Positions 1 to 5,725 of a DNA stretch of 8,086 nt are shown piece by piece. Numbering within the stretch: position 1 is the stretch's first letter; each line of letters opens with the position of its first letter. The DNA lies in contig CAZAED010000040.1 in the NCBI GenBank assembly GCA_964484145.1, forward strand, positions 1-8,086. Reading direction: 5' to 3'. The notes under the pieces were generated by a model that worked only from the letters and a program-made list of their open reading frames with translations, made no database searches and was not told the DNA's origin. Position numbers and translations under genes: made by a program. This DNA comes from JAEUSF01 sp964484145 (GTDB lineage: Bacteria; Patescibacteriota; Doudnabacteria; UBA920).

Positions 1-2
1 AC

Positions 3-185
3 CCAAACCTAGCGGCCGACCTAATAGTCTATTTAGCGCAACCTGATTGTAAATTAACTGGTAAATTAATTAGCGCTAAATGGGATCCGTGGCAGAATTG
101 GAAGTCTGATGATATTGCTAAAATAAATTCTAAATCGGAATATACTTTAAGAAGAATAGATAATAAATACTTCAATGAAAAATAA
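3..185 (+). CDS. SDR family NAD(P)-dependent oxidoreductase, C-terminal fragment
   Basis: Only the last 60 codons of this gene are in the window; the 5' part, with the cofactor-binding and catalytic motifs, lies upstream. The frame is open from base 3 to TAA at 183-185. The visible peptide reads AADLIVYLAQPDCKLTGKL, then ISAKWDPWQNW, and ends in YTLRRIDNKYFNEK. A run of the form 'A..LIVYLA....LTGKLISA.WD.W' followed by a TLRRID terminus is what I expect at the C-terminus of SDR enzymes found in polysaccharide clusters. The gene overlaps the next start by 11 bp, so the two are probably co-transcribed and translationally coupled. The likely role is reduction or oxidation of a sugar or sugar-nucleotide precursor, but the substrate cannot be read from this fragment. 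The family call is fairly secure; the specific function is unknown. Confidence 0.75.
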   Translation, partial: PNLAADLIVYLAQPDCKLTGKLISAKWDPWQNWKSDDIAKINSKSEYTLRRIDNKYFNEK

Positions 186-1167
186 TTTAAAAATTTTAGT
201 TACCGGCGGAGCTGGGTATTTAGGCAGCCATTTTGTGAATTTGGTTTTAAAAACCACCCAGCACGAAATTTTAGTTGTTGAGAACTTTAGTCAAGGAAGA
301 GAAAATATTTTAAATGACCCCAGACTAAAATATTTTGAAGCCGACTTAAGGGATATGGCTGCGCTTAAAAAAATTTTTATGAGCGAAAAAATAGACGCAG
401 TCGTGCATTTTGCAGCTATGGCTACTATTACGGCTTCGGTTACAGGTCCGGAAGCAACTTACGAAAATAATGTGGTCGGCGGTTATAACTTGCTTAATGC
501 CATGATAGCCGGCGGAGTTAAGAAGATAATATTTTCTTCTTCCGGTTCGGTTTATGGGGAACCAAAAACAGAAGTTTTAAAAGAAGACCATCCGCTTTTG
601 CCAATAAATCCATATGGTTTTAGCAAAATGGTGTTTGAACGTATGCTGTTAGACTACCACAAGCCATACGGCATAGACTTTATTGCCTTTCGTTATTTTA
701 ATCCGTGCGGTGCGGAAAGCACTTTAACCGTAGGTGAGCATCATAAACCGGAGACCCATGTTATTCCTTGTCTTATTGAAACTTTGCTTGGTAAACGCGA
801 AAAATTTTTTGTTTACGGAAACGATTTTCCTACCCCCGACGGCACAGGTATTCGTGACTATATATTTGTAGAAGATTTAGTCGCCGCGCATCTTTTAGGT
901 TTGGAAAAACTAATGGACGAAACCGGTTTTGGTGAAGCTTATAATTTAGGCACCAACAAAGGCACTTCGGTTATGGAACTAGTTAAAGCCGCAGAAAAAG
1001 TGACCGGTTTAAAACTAAACTATGAAATTGCTCCCAGAAGGCCGGGAGACCCTTCTCGGCATATTGCAGACGCCTCTAAGGCCATGCGGGAGCTAAATTG
1101 GAAGCCAAAAGGCACTATAGAAGATATGCTTTTAAGCTGTTTTAACTCCTTTAAAAACCGCCCTTAA
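175..1167 (+). CDS. galE: GalE-type UDP-glucose/NDP-sugar 4-epimerase
   Basis: This is a full-length extended SDR epimerase of 330 aa, close to the ~338 aa of E. coli GalE. It is expected to interconvert UDP-glucose and UDP-galactose, or a related NDP-sugar pair, in the cytoplasm using bound NAD. The Rossmann motif TGGAGYLG is at residues 10-17. SSSGSVYG is at 121-128, with S123 at the catalytic serine position. The YxxxK pair is Y147/K151 in NPYGFSK. GEHHKPETHVIP at 187-198 and RDYIFVEDL at 227-235 are GalE hallmarks, and RRPGDP is at 288-293. Aligning GDxxxx with E. coli GalE puts His296 at the specificity 'gatekeeper' position (Tyr in E. coli, Cys in human, Ser in WbpP). The start lies inside the preceding gene (11-bp overlap) and has no Shine-Dalgarno sequence. 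The epimerase call is firm; exact substrate specificity is not. Confidence 0.9.
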   Translation: MKNNLKILVTGGAGYLGSHFVNLVLKTTQHEILVVENFSQGRENILNDPRLKYFEADLRDMAALKKIFMSEKIDAVVHFAAMATITASVTGPEATYENNVVGGYNLLNAMIAGGVKKIIFSSSGSVYGEPKTEVLKEDHPLLPINPYGFSKMVFERMLLDYHKPYGIDFIAFRYFNPCGAESTLTVGEHHKPETHVIPCLIETLLGKREKFFVYGNDFPTPDGTGIRDYIFVEDLVAAHLLGLEKLMDETGFGEAYNLGTNKGTSVMELVKAAEKVTGLKLNYEIAPRRPGDPSRHIADASKAMRELNWKPKGTIEDMLLSCFNSFKNRP

Positions 1168-1179
1168 GTTTTTGGCGGT
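1157..1179. other. Small hairpin at the end of the galE-like gene
   Basis: ACCGCC (1157-1162) and GGCGGT (1174-1179) form a 6-bp GC-rich stem around an 11-nt loop that contains the galE-like stop codon. No T-run follows on the + strand, so it is a poor intrinsic terminator for galE. Read on the - strand, the stem is followed by a run of five T, but no - strand gene was seen that would need it. It also overlaps the proposed -35 element of the next gene. Confidence 0.35.
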
Positions 1180-1200
1180 CGCTGTTAAATATGTTAATAT
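1172..1200 (+). promoter_or_regulatory. Candidate sigma70-type promoter for the Gfo/Idh/MocA gene
   Basis: TTGGCG (1172-1177) matches 4 of 6 bases of the -35 consensus. It is separated by 17 bp from TAATAT (1195-1200), which is preceded by a TG extension at 1192-1193. The start codon follows at 1220. This is the best-spaced promoter-like sequence in the window and could give an internal start for the downstream genes. AT-rich DNA produces such matches by chance, so this is a prediction only. Confidence 0.4.
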
Positions 1201-1219
1201 ATAGGTTGTAAAATATTTT

Positions 1220-2245
1220 ATGAAGCAATCAAAGAAATTTTTAAAAGTTGGAATTATTGGCTGCGGCCTTATTGGCCACAAGCGTTCTAAGGCAATTTTA
1301 GAGTTAGGCCAGGACAAGGTTGTTGGTATTTTTGACGTAGATGGTTCTAAAATGGTAGATATTTACCAGGAAACTAATTCCAAAATGTACGAATCTTGGC
1401 AGGACTTGGTAAAGGATCCGGAAATAGATTGTATAGTTGTGGCGGCTTTTCACCAGGTTATACCTAAAATAGTTTTAGAGGGTTTAAAAAATAATAAACA
1501 TGTTTTGGCAGAAAAGCCGTTGGGTAATAATGCAGCGGAAGCAAAAGCTATAGCTGTTGCCGCAAAAAAGTATAATAAGGTTTTAAAGGTAGGTTTTAAC
1601 CACCGTTTTCATCCTGCTGTTTTAAAGGCCCGTGAACTTTTTGAAGCCGGTGCTATTGGAAAAGTTATGTATATGCGCGGGGTTTATGGACACGGCGCAA
1701 GAAAAGATTACGACTTAGAATGGAGGCATCAGCCAAAATTTAGTAGGGGCGGGGTAATGTATGACCAAGGTTCCCATATGGCAGACTTGTCGCAATGGTT
1801 TTTGGACCCAATTGAAAAAGTTTTCGCAAATGCAAAAAAATATTTTTGGAAAAGAACCACTTTGGAAGACAATGCTTTTTGTCAGTTAATTTCCAAAACC
1901 GGACAGACTTCGTCTTATCAGAACAGCCTCACTCAATGGAAAAATCGTTTTAATTTGGAAATTTATGGTGAAAATGGTTATTTGTTAATAAACGGGTTGG
2001 GTAGAAGTTATGGGGTTGAAACCTTAACCTATGGAAAAAGAGAGGGTTTGGGTCAGGTGCCAAAAGAAAAGGTTTGGGAATTTTCAGGACCTGACAATTC
2101 ATGGAATTTGGAATGGCTGAATTTTCGTAACGCGATACTGAATAAAAAAGCAGTTTTTTCTTCAGCGGAAGAAAATGTTAATGTCATGCGAGTTATTGAC
2201 AGCTTGTATAAGTCCGCAAAAAGCGGCAAACTTGAAAAAATTTAA
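1220..2245 (+). CDS. Gfo/Idh/MocA family NAD(P)-dependent sugar dehydrogenase
   Basis: This complete 341-aa protein has the two-domain architecture of Gfo/Idh/MocA oxidoreductases, which oxidise or reduce a hydroxyl or keto group on sugars or sugar nucleotides. The N-terminal Rossmann fold begins with VGIIGCGLIG at residues 10-19. The AEKPLG motif at 97-102 carries the conserved Lys99 of the EKP signature, and GFNHRFHP lies at 125-132. In the C-terminal domain, GGVMYDQGSHMADL at 177-190 supplies the conserved Asp182 and His186. The length is typical and no residue expected of an active enzyme is missing. The start is the first in-frame ATG after the 52-bp gap that holds a promoter-like sequence; an AGG at 1203-1205 is too far away to act as a normal ribosome binding site. 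Its place beside an epimerase and an SDR suggests NDP-sugar remodelling. The substrate cannot be inferred. Confidence 0.88.
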   Translation: MKQSKKFLKVGIIGCGLIGHKRSKAILELGQDKVVGIFDVDGSKMVDIYQETNSKMYESWQDLVKDPEIDCIVVAAFHQVIPKIVLEGLKNNKHVLAEKPLGNNAAEAKAIAVAAKKYNKVLKVGFNHRFHPAVLKARELFEAGAIGKVMYMRGVYGHGARKDYDLEWRHQPKFSRGGVMYDQGSHMADLSQWFLDPIEKVFANAKKYFWKRTTLEDNAFCQLISKTGQTSSYQNSLTQWKNRFNLEIYGENGYLLINGLGRSYGVETLTYGKREGLGQVPKEKVWEFSGPDNSWNLEWLNFRNAILNKKAVFSSAEENVNVMRVIDSLYKSAKSGKLEKI

Positions 2246-2261
2246 TTAGGACTTACGCACC

Positions 2262-2301
2262 GCCGCTTTTTTGACCGGCGGAGCCGGTTCTAAAAAGCGG
2301 C
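2262..2301. repeat. Nested hairpin inside the MITE-like element
   Basis: The outer arms GCCGCTTTTT (2262-2271) and AAAAAGCGGC (2292-2301) are perfectly complementary over 10 bp. Inside them ACCGGC (2274-2279) pairs with GCCGGT (2283-2288) around the loop GGA, with a 2/3-nt internal bulge between the two stems. No T-run follows, so it does not look like an ordinary terminator, although it begins only 17 bases after the stop codon of the upstream gene. Confidence 0.7.
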
Positions 2302-2319
2302 TCTGGCCAATTTCTTCGT

Positions 2320-2380
2320 TATTTTCTTGCGGTTTTTGTCGGCGTATGTTCGATACGCCTCCAAAAATCCTCAGAAAATG
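2320..2380. repeat. Long imperfect hairpin inside the MITE-like element
   Basis: GGCGTAT (2341-2347) and ATACGCC (2353-2359) form a perfect 7-bp stem around the loop GTTCG. Pairing continues outward so that 21 of 28 positions are Watson-Crick between 2320-2347 and 2353-2380, with three further G-T wobbles. The pairing holds in distinct blocks separated by small internal loops, which resembles a folded RNA or an aged inverted repeat. Confidence 0.65.
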
Positions 2381-2435
2381 CCTCGAACTTGGCTCAGCGC
2401 CTAAGTCCTAATAATACTAAATTAATTTATAAATT

Positions 2436-3041
2436 ATGAAAAACAGCTTTGCTCTCACATTTTTGGACGAAGTTCAACAGATTGCTAAAAATATTGACCA
2501 TGAAGCGATTGAGAAGCTAGTGGAAATGCTGGTAAACCTTAGGCAGGGAGGCGGGCGGTTGTATATACTCGGAGTTGGAGGAAGTGCTGCCAATGCTACC
2601 CACGCCGTAAATGACTTTAGAAAAATTACTAATATAGAGAGCTATACGCCAATTGATAACGTAGCCGAATTAACCGCCCGAGTTAACGACGACGGTTGGG
2701 AAACCGTTTTTGAGGGTTGGTTAAAAAATGTTAGGTTAAATGAAAAAGACTGTATTTTAATTTTGTCGGTGGGCGGCGGAGATGCGGAAAAAAATGTCAG
2801 TACAAATTTAGTTAGGGCAATAGATTATGCAAAACAAGTTGGGGCAAAGATTGCAGGGATAGTGGGTCCTCGTGGGGGTTATACCGCCAAAATGGCCGAT
2901 GTGCATATTAAAATTCCCGAAGGGCACTCTGAAAGAATTACTCCTCATACGGAAAGTTTTCAGGCGGTTGTTTGGCATTTATTAGTTTCTGACCCAAGAC
3001 TTAAAGCCGTTCAGACTAAATGGGAATCTTTGGCAAAATAA
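2436..3041 (+). CDS. SIS-domain phosphosugar isomerase, GmhA-like
   Basis: A complete 201-aa single SIS-domain protein, close in size to GmhA (sedoheptulose-7-phosphate isomerase, ~192 aa), which makes the first precursor of NDP-heptoses. GVGGSAANATHAVNDF (46-61) matches the GmhA phosphate-loop and metal-helix region. By alignment from memory, the metal ligand positions become H56, D60, E173 (in HTESFQAVVWHLL) and H181, against H61, E65, Q172 and H180 in E. coli. The second phosphate loop, STSGNS in GmhA, reads SVGGGD at 111-116. GPRGGYTAKMADVHIKIP (144-161) follows. I associate this variant with SIS proteins of surface-polysaccharide loci rather than LPS-core GmhA. It starts 24 bp after the MITE-like element, without a Shine-Dalgarno sequence, and ends 4 bp before the next gene. 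The SIS fold is certain; heptose specificity is inferred. Confidence 0.82.
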   Translation: MKNSFALTFLDEVQQIAKNIDHEAIEKLVEMLVNLRQGGGRLYILGVGGSAANATHAVNDFRKITNIESYTPIDNVAELTARVNDDGWETVFEGWLKNVRLNEKDCILILSVGGGDAEKNVSTNLVRAIDYAKQVGAKIAGIVGPRGGYTAKMADVHIKIPEGHSERITPHTESFQAVVWHLLVSDPRLKAVQTKWESLAK

Positions 3042-3045
3042 ACTT

Positions 3046-3951
3046 ATGAAGCAACGTTTGTTCACTACTTTTTTGAAAATTTTGGAAAAGTTGACCGGAA
3101 AAAAAATTGTTTATTTTCCAAAAAATCGGGCAGTTTCAGCTTTAACCGCGGTTAAAGCTGATTTTGGTTTTTGGTACGCCGGTAATGTTTTAGATATGTC
3201 AGATATTGCCTATGGAGTTTTATATAACGGTTTAGTAGAAGAAGAGGGGAATTATTTGGTGGTAAATATTTTAAAGCATTTGCTTTTAAAAAAAGACAAA
3301 TTAATTTTTTACGACATAGGAGCTAATACAGGCTATTTTGGTGTTTTAGCTGCTTTTTTAGGTTTGCCTAATAAAATTTTTACTTATTCCTTTGAGCCGA
3401 TAGCGGAATTTAACCGGGTGCAGGCCGAAACTTTAAAACTAAATGGTTTAGAAAATTCATGTAAAATTTTTAATTTTGCTTTGGGCGAAAAAGATGCCCA
3501 AGCCGAAGTTTTTTTAGCCGGCAGCGGAACGTCTTTACGGCGCGATTTTGTAGGTAATAGGCAGTTAGAAACCAGAACTATTTCGGTTCGTAAGTTAGAT
3601 AGTGTAATTCGAGAGAAGAGTTTAGAGCCGGCAGACTTTGTAAAAATTGACGTGGAAGGCCATGAGCTTTCGGTTTTAAAAGGCGGGGAGGATTTAATTA
3701 AAAAATCGCTTCCTGTAATTTGGTACGAGTCAGCTTTAACTATTAAAGCTTCCGGTTATGTGAGCAAGGATTTTTTTGAAACCCAAGATTTTTTAAAAAG
3801 TTTAGGATACGAAGTTTTTCTATGCGGCCCAAAAATTAGCGGGATTGTAAAAACCAGTGTGGCTGATGGAGTAGCTATGTATTTAGCTTTGCATAAAGAC
3901 GCGCATAAAGATTTAATAATAAAAATACCCGAACTCTATGCAAAGAGTTAA
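3046..3951 (+). CDS. FkbM family SAM-dependent methyltransferase
   Basis: A 301-aa methyltransferase of the FkbM family, which O-methylates sugars or other hydroxyl groups; in a polysaccharide locus the target is probably a glycan residue. SAM-binding motif I is FYDIGANTGYFG at 88-99. FEP at 116-118 is the usual acidic loop after strand 2. The family signature KIDVEGHELSVLKGG is at 200-214. Residues 1-85 form an N-terminal extension without a recognisable domain or signal peptide. The gene begins 4 bp after the SIS gene and overlaps the next by 14 bp, so all three probably share one transcript. Codons 31-39 (SALTAVKAD) lie on a 26-bp perfect palindrome, which is unusual for coding DNA. The family call is strong; the acceptor is unknown. 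Confidence 0.88.
   Translation: MKQRLFTTFLKILEKLTGKKIVYFPKNRAVSALTAVKADFGFWYAGNVLDMSDIAYGVLYNGLVEEEGNYLVVNILKHLLLKKDKLIFYDIGANTGYFGVLAAFLGLPNKIFTYSFEPIAEFNRVQAETLKLNGLENSCKIFNFALGEKDAQAEVFLAGSGTSLRRDFVGNRQLETRTISVRKLDSVIREKSLEPADFVKIDVEGHELSVLKGGEDLIKKSLPVIWYESALTIKASGYVSKDFFETQDFLKSLGYEVFLCGPKISGIVKTSVADGVAMYLALHKDAHKDLIIKIPELYAKS
3136..3161. repeat. 26-bp perfect palindrome within the FkbM gene
   Basis: TCAGCTTTAACCG is followed immediately by its exact reverse complement, with the dyad between 3148 and 3149 and CCGCGG at the centre. It is in frame with codons 31-39 of the methyltransferase gene. In RNA it could form an 11-bp stem with a tetraloop near the start of the message. As DNA it could be a dyad site for a dimeric protein. 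The function is unknown; the symmetry itself is seen directly. Confidence 0.8.
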
Positions 3952-4888
3952 TTTATTTGACGAGAATTTTTTTTTATTGCCTCGGCTTAAAAATACCCTA
4001 AAAAAAATCGCGGGGTATTCGGTAAGAGGACCCCAAAAGGTTTATGTAAATTTAGCCAAAGGTCTTTTGGAATTAGGGATGGAAGTTAATTTAAATAAAG
4101 TTTCTAAAAGTAATACCCCATGCGGCGTATTAAGCGGAAAAGAGGTGGTGGGGAAGCTTGCTTCTTTAAATATAAATAATATTGTGGTTGGTCCGAATTT
4201 AACCGCGGTTGATATGTTCGCGGTTTATAAACTGTACGGGAAAAATATTAAAGCTATTCTTGCCCCAAGTTTAGAGGTGAAGTTTGTTTATGAAAATTTA
4301 GGCATACCAGCGCAAAAAATTGCTATTTGGCCGGTGGGTATAGACACCAAAGATTTTTCAGACGCATCTCAAAATACTAAAATTTATGACGCCTTGGTAT
4401 ATTTTAAGCGCAGAAAGAAGCATGAGCTAAATCAAGTTTTAGAGCTTTTACGTTTAGAAAAACAAAGTTACAAAATATTACTTTATGGTAATTATTCGGA
4501 ACTAGAATTTAAACAAGCTTTGAAAAATTGTCGTTACTCTGTAGTTTTAGATGGAACAGAATCCCAAGGCATAGCGCTTCAGGAAATTATGTCCAGCAAC
4601 TTGCCTATGTTTGTTTTTGACCAAATTTATTTGGGTGAAACTAGTGACATAGCTTTAAGGGAAAATTTGCGAGTGACCAGTGTTCCATATTGGAACGATA
4701 TATGCGGAATTAGGGTCCCGACAGATATGTACGGGCGTTCCAAAAATTTATATTTTGAAATACTAAAAACCAGACCTATGTTTAAGGAGTTTTTAACAAA
4801 ACTCTCAGCTTTTAATCCACGTAAATATGTTCTAGATAATTTAGAATTAACTGCTAAAGCCAAAGAGTTTTTAGATTTTCTTAAGTAA
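3938..4888 (+). CDS. GT-B fold glycosyltransferase (divergent, GT1/GT4-like)
   Basis: A complete 316-aa protein, short for a two-domain GT-B enzyme. The N-terminal half contains GYSVRGPQKVYVNLAKGLLE (26-45), resembling the 'GGPxxVxxNLxxgL' nucleotide-independent start of many GT4-like proteins, and WPVGID (131-136) at the domain junction. The C-terminal half has DALVYFKRR (151-159) as the first strand and DGTESQGIALQEIMSSNLP (205-223), in which E208 and E216 form the EX7E pattern that contacts the donor sugar nucleotide. It has no membrane segment and is probably a cytoplasmic or peripheral enzyme acting on a lipid-linked glycan. The start overlaps the upstream gene by 14 bp, arguing for translational coupling. 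Donor and acceptor are unknown. The call rests on motif pattern rather than close family recognition. Confidence 0.72.
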   Translation: MQRVNLFDENFFLLPRLKNTLKKIAGYSVRGPQKVYVNLAKGLLELGMEVNLNKVSKSNTPCGVLSGKEVVGKLASLNINNIVVGPNLTAVDMFAVYKLYGKNIKAILAPSLEVKFVYENLGIPAQKIAIWPVGIDTKDFSDASQNTKIYDALVYFKRRKKHELNQVLELLRLEKQSYKILLYGNYSELEFKQALKNCRYSVVLDGTESQGIALQEIMSSNLPMFVFDQIYLGETSDIALRENLRVTSVPYWNDICGIRVPTDMYGRSKNLYFEILKTRPMFKEFLTKLSAFNPRKYVLDNLELTAKAKEFLDFLK

Positions 4889-4932
4889 TTAAGCCCCGCG
4901 TATATAAAAAATTAAAATATTATACTTAATTT

Positions 4933-5652
4933 ATGACCTGGCAAGAAATTTCAAATGACCCAAATTCTCTTAAGTTAATAGATTTAAGAAAGACGGCTGT
5001 AAAAGCCGCGTTAAAGTCTCCGGTTAAAGACCGTTTGGCTTACTTAACTTCGCTTGCCGCGGGAAAGGACGTTTTAGATATAGGAGTAGTAGACCATATG
5101 TTCACACAGCATCATTCGCCAGACTGGCTTCATGGTGCTCTTAAAAAAGCCGCATCAAAAATTTTAGGTGTTGATATTCTACCCGAGGCTGTAAATGCTT
5201 TAAAAGCAGAAGGTTATAATGTTATGCTGCATGACATTACCGTATCGCCTCTTAATGAAAAATTCGACTTAATAGTAGCGGGAGAAGTTATTGAACATTT
5301 GGGTAATCCGGGAGCCTTTTTTAGCTCAGCCGCTAAAATGTTAAAACCAGGAGGGCGTTTGGTTTTAACTACTCCTAACCCATACTATGTGGCTAGAGTG
5401 CGGGACAATTTACTTACTGGTTTTGGCTCAGATAGTGTTGACCACGTAATTTTCCCTTTTCCATTTGGCGTGGCAGAGTTATGTGAGCGAGCGGGTCTTA
5501 GGCTGGCTGTTTGGCGGGGGATACGCGCGCATAAACCAAAGTCTGTAAAAGGCAAAATTATAATGTTTTTAACAAGTTTGCTGCCCTTGTCTCCCGAGTC
5601 TTTGTGTGATGCAGTAATTTATGAATGTATTTTAAAGGAAGAAGTTCGTTAG
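4933..5652 (+). CDS. Class I SAM-dependent methyltransferase
   Basis: A 239-aa methyltransferase with a UbiE/Methyltransf_11-like core. Motif I is VLDIGVVDH (47-55), departing from the usual VLDIGCGxG but followed by a WLH tripeptide (65-67). I associate this variant with methyltransferases of polysaccharide loci. GVDILPEAV (79-87) ends strand 2 with the acidic residue D81 that would bind the SAM ribose. FDLIVAGEVIEHL (111-123) is the typical motif after strand 4, and LKPGGRLVLTTPNP (137-150) is the post-III motif. The 44 bp upstream are AT-rich with -10-like hexamers (TAAAAT at 4913, TATACT at 4921) but no convincing -35. The last codons, GTT CGT TAG, are the first copy of the repeat unit that follows, so the C-terminus may have been reset by that repeat. 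The substrate is probably a sugar; this is inferred from context. Confidence 0.82.
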   Translation: MTWQEISNDPNSLKLIDLRKTAVKAALKSPVKDRLAYLTSLAAGKDVLDIGVVDHMFTQHHSPDWLHGALKKAASKILGVDILPEAVNALKAEGYNVMLHDITVSPLNEKFDLIVAGEVIEHLGNPGAFFSSAAKMLKPGGRLVLTTPNPYYVARVRDNLLTGFGSDSVDHVIFPFPFGVAELCERAGLRLAVWRGIRAHKPKSVKGKIIMFLTSLLPLSPESLCDAVIYECILKEEVR

Positions 5653-5711
5653 TAAAATAGTTCGTTAGTTCGTTAGCACTAACGGACTTTTATACTAACG
5701 TACTAACGCAC
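5644..5711. repeat. Cluster of direct and inverted GTTCGTTAG repeats
   Basis: Three copies of GTTCGTTAG lie at 5644-5652, 5660-5668 and 5668-5676. Three inverted versions follow: CTAACGGAC (5679-5687), CTAACGTAC (5695-5703) and CTAACGCAC (5703-5711). The second and third of each set overlap by one base, and each set has a 7-bp gap after its first unit. The double unit 5660-5676 can pair with 5695-5711 at 15 of 17 positions around an 18-nt loop, or the neighbouring units 5668-5676 and 5679-5687 can form a tight hairpin instead. The first unit lies within the preceding coding region and supplies its stop codon. No T-run follows the structure, so a simple intrinsic terminator is doubtful; a recombination-prone repeat or an mRNA-processing structure would also fit. 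Confidence 0.7.
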
Positions 5712-5725
5712 TTAATTATTACCCT

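Larger units (their letters stand above)
2246..2411. mobile_element. MITE-like non-autonomous element with terminal inverted repeats
   Basis: The element starts directly after the stop codon of the preceding gene. TTAGGACTTA (2246-2255) and TAAGTCCTAA (2402-2411) are perfect 10-bp inverted repeats, and both sides continue inward with near-matching CGC/GCG bases. If the outer TA on each side is counted as target, the element GGACTTA...TAAGTCC is flanked by TA dinucleotides, as expected for a transposase that duplicates TA; the palindromic sequence leaves this ambiguous. The 166 bp contain no open reading frame worth calling but two strong internal hairpins and a short GCCAA/TTGGC pairing (2306-2310 with 2389-2393), so the whole could fold like a cloverleaf. 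It is visibly richer in G+C than its surroundings. I infer a MITE or a palindromic intergenic repeat mobilised in trans; a conserved structured RNA is the alternative. Confidence 0.6.

Noticed and set aside
1157..1179. Intrinsic terminator for the galE-like gene
   Set aside because: The stem is short and no T-run follows on the + strand; kept only as a hairpin.
1132..1317. 61-aa open frame on the - strand
   Set aside because: It spans the end of the epimerase gene and the start of the dehydrogenase gene, has no recognisable motif, and is a shadow of real genes.
4627..4863. 78-aa open frame on the - strand
   Set aside because: Lies wholly inside the GT-B glycosyltransferase gene, with no motif or start signal.
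4889..4932. Promoter in the gap before the second methyltransferase
   Set aside because: -10-like hexamers exist but no -35 at 16-18 bp spacing; AT-rich sequence gives these by chance.
5644..5711. CRISPR array
   Set aside because: Units are only 9 bp, partly overlapping and present in both orientations, without spacers.
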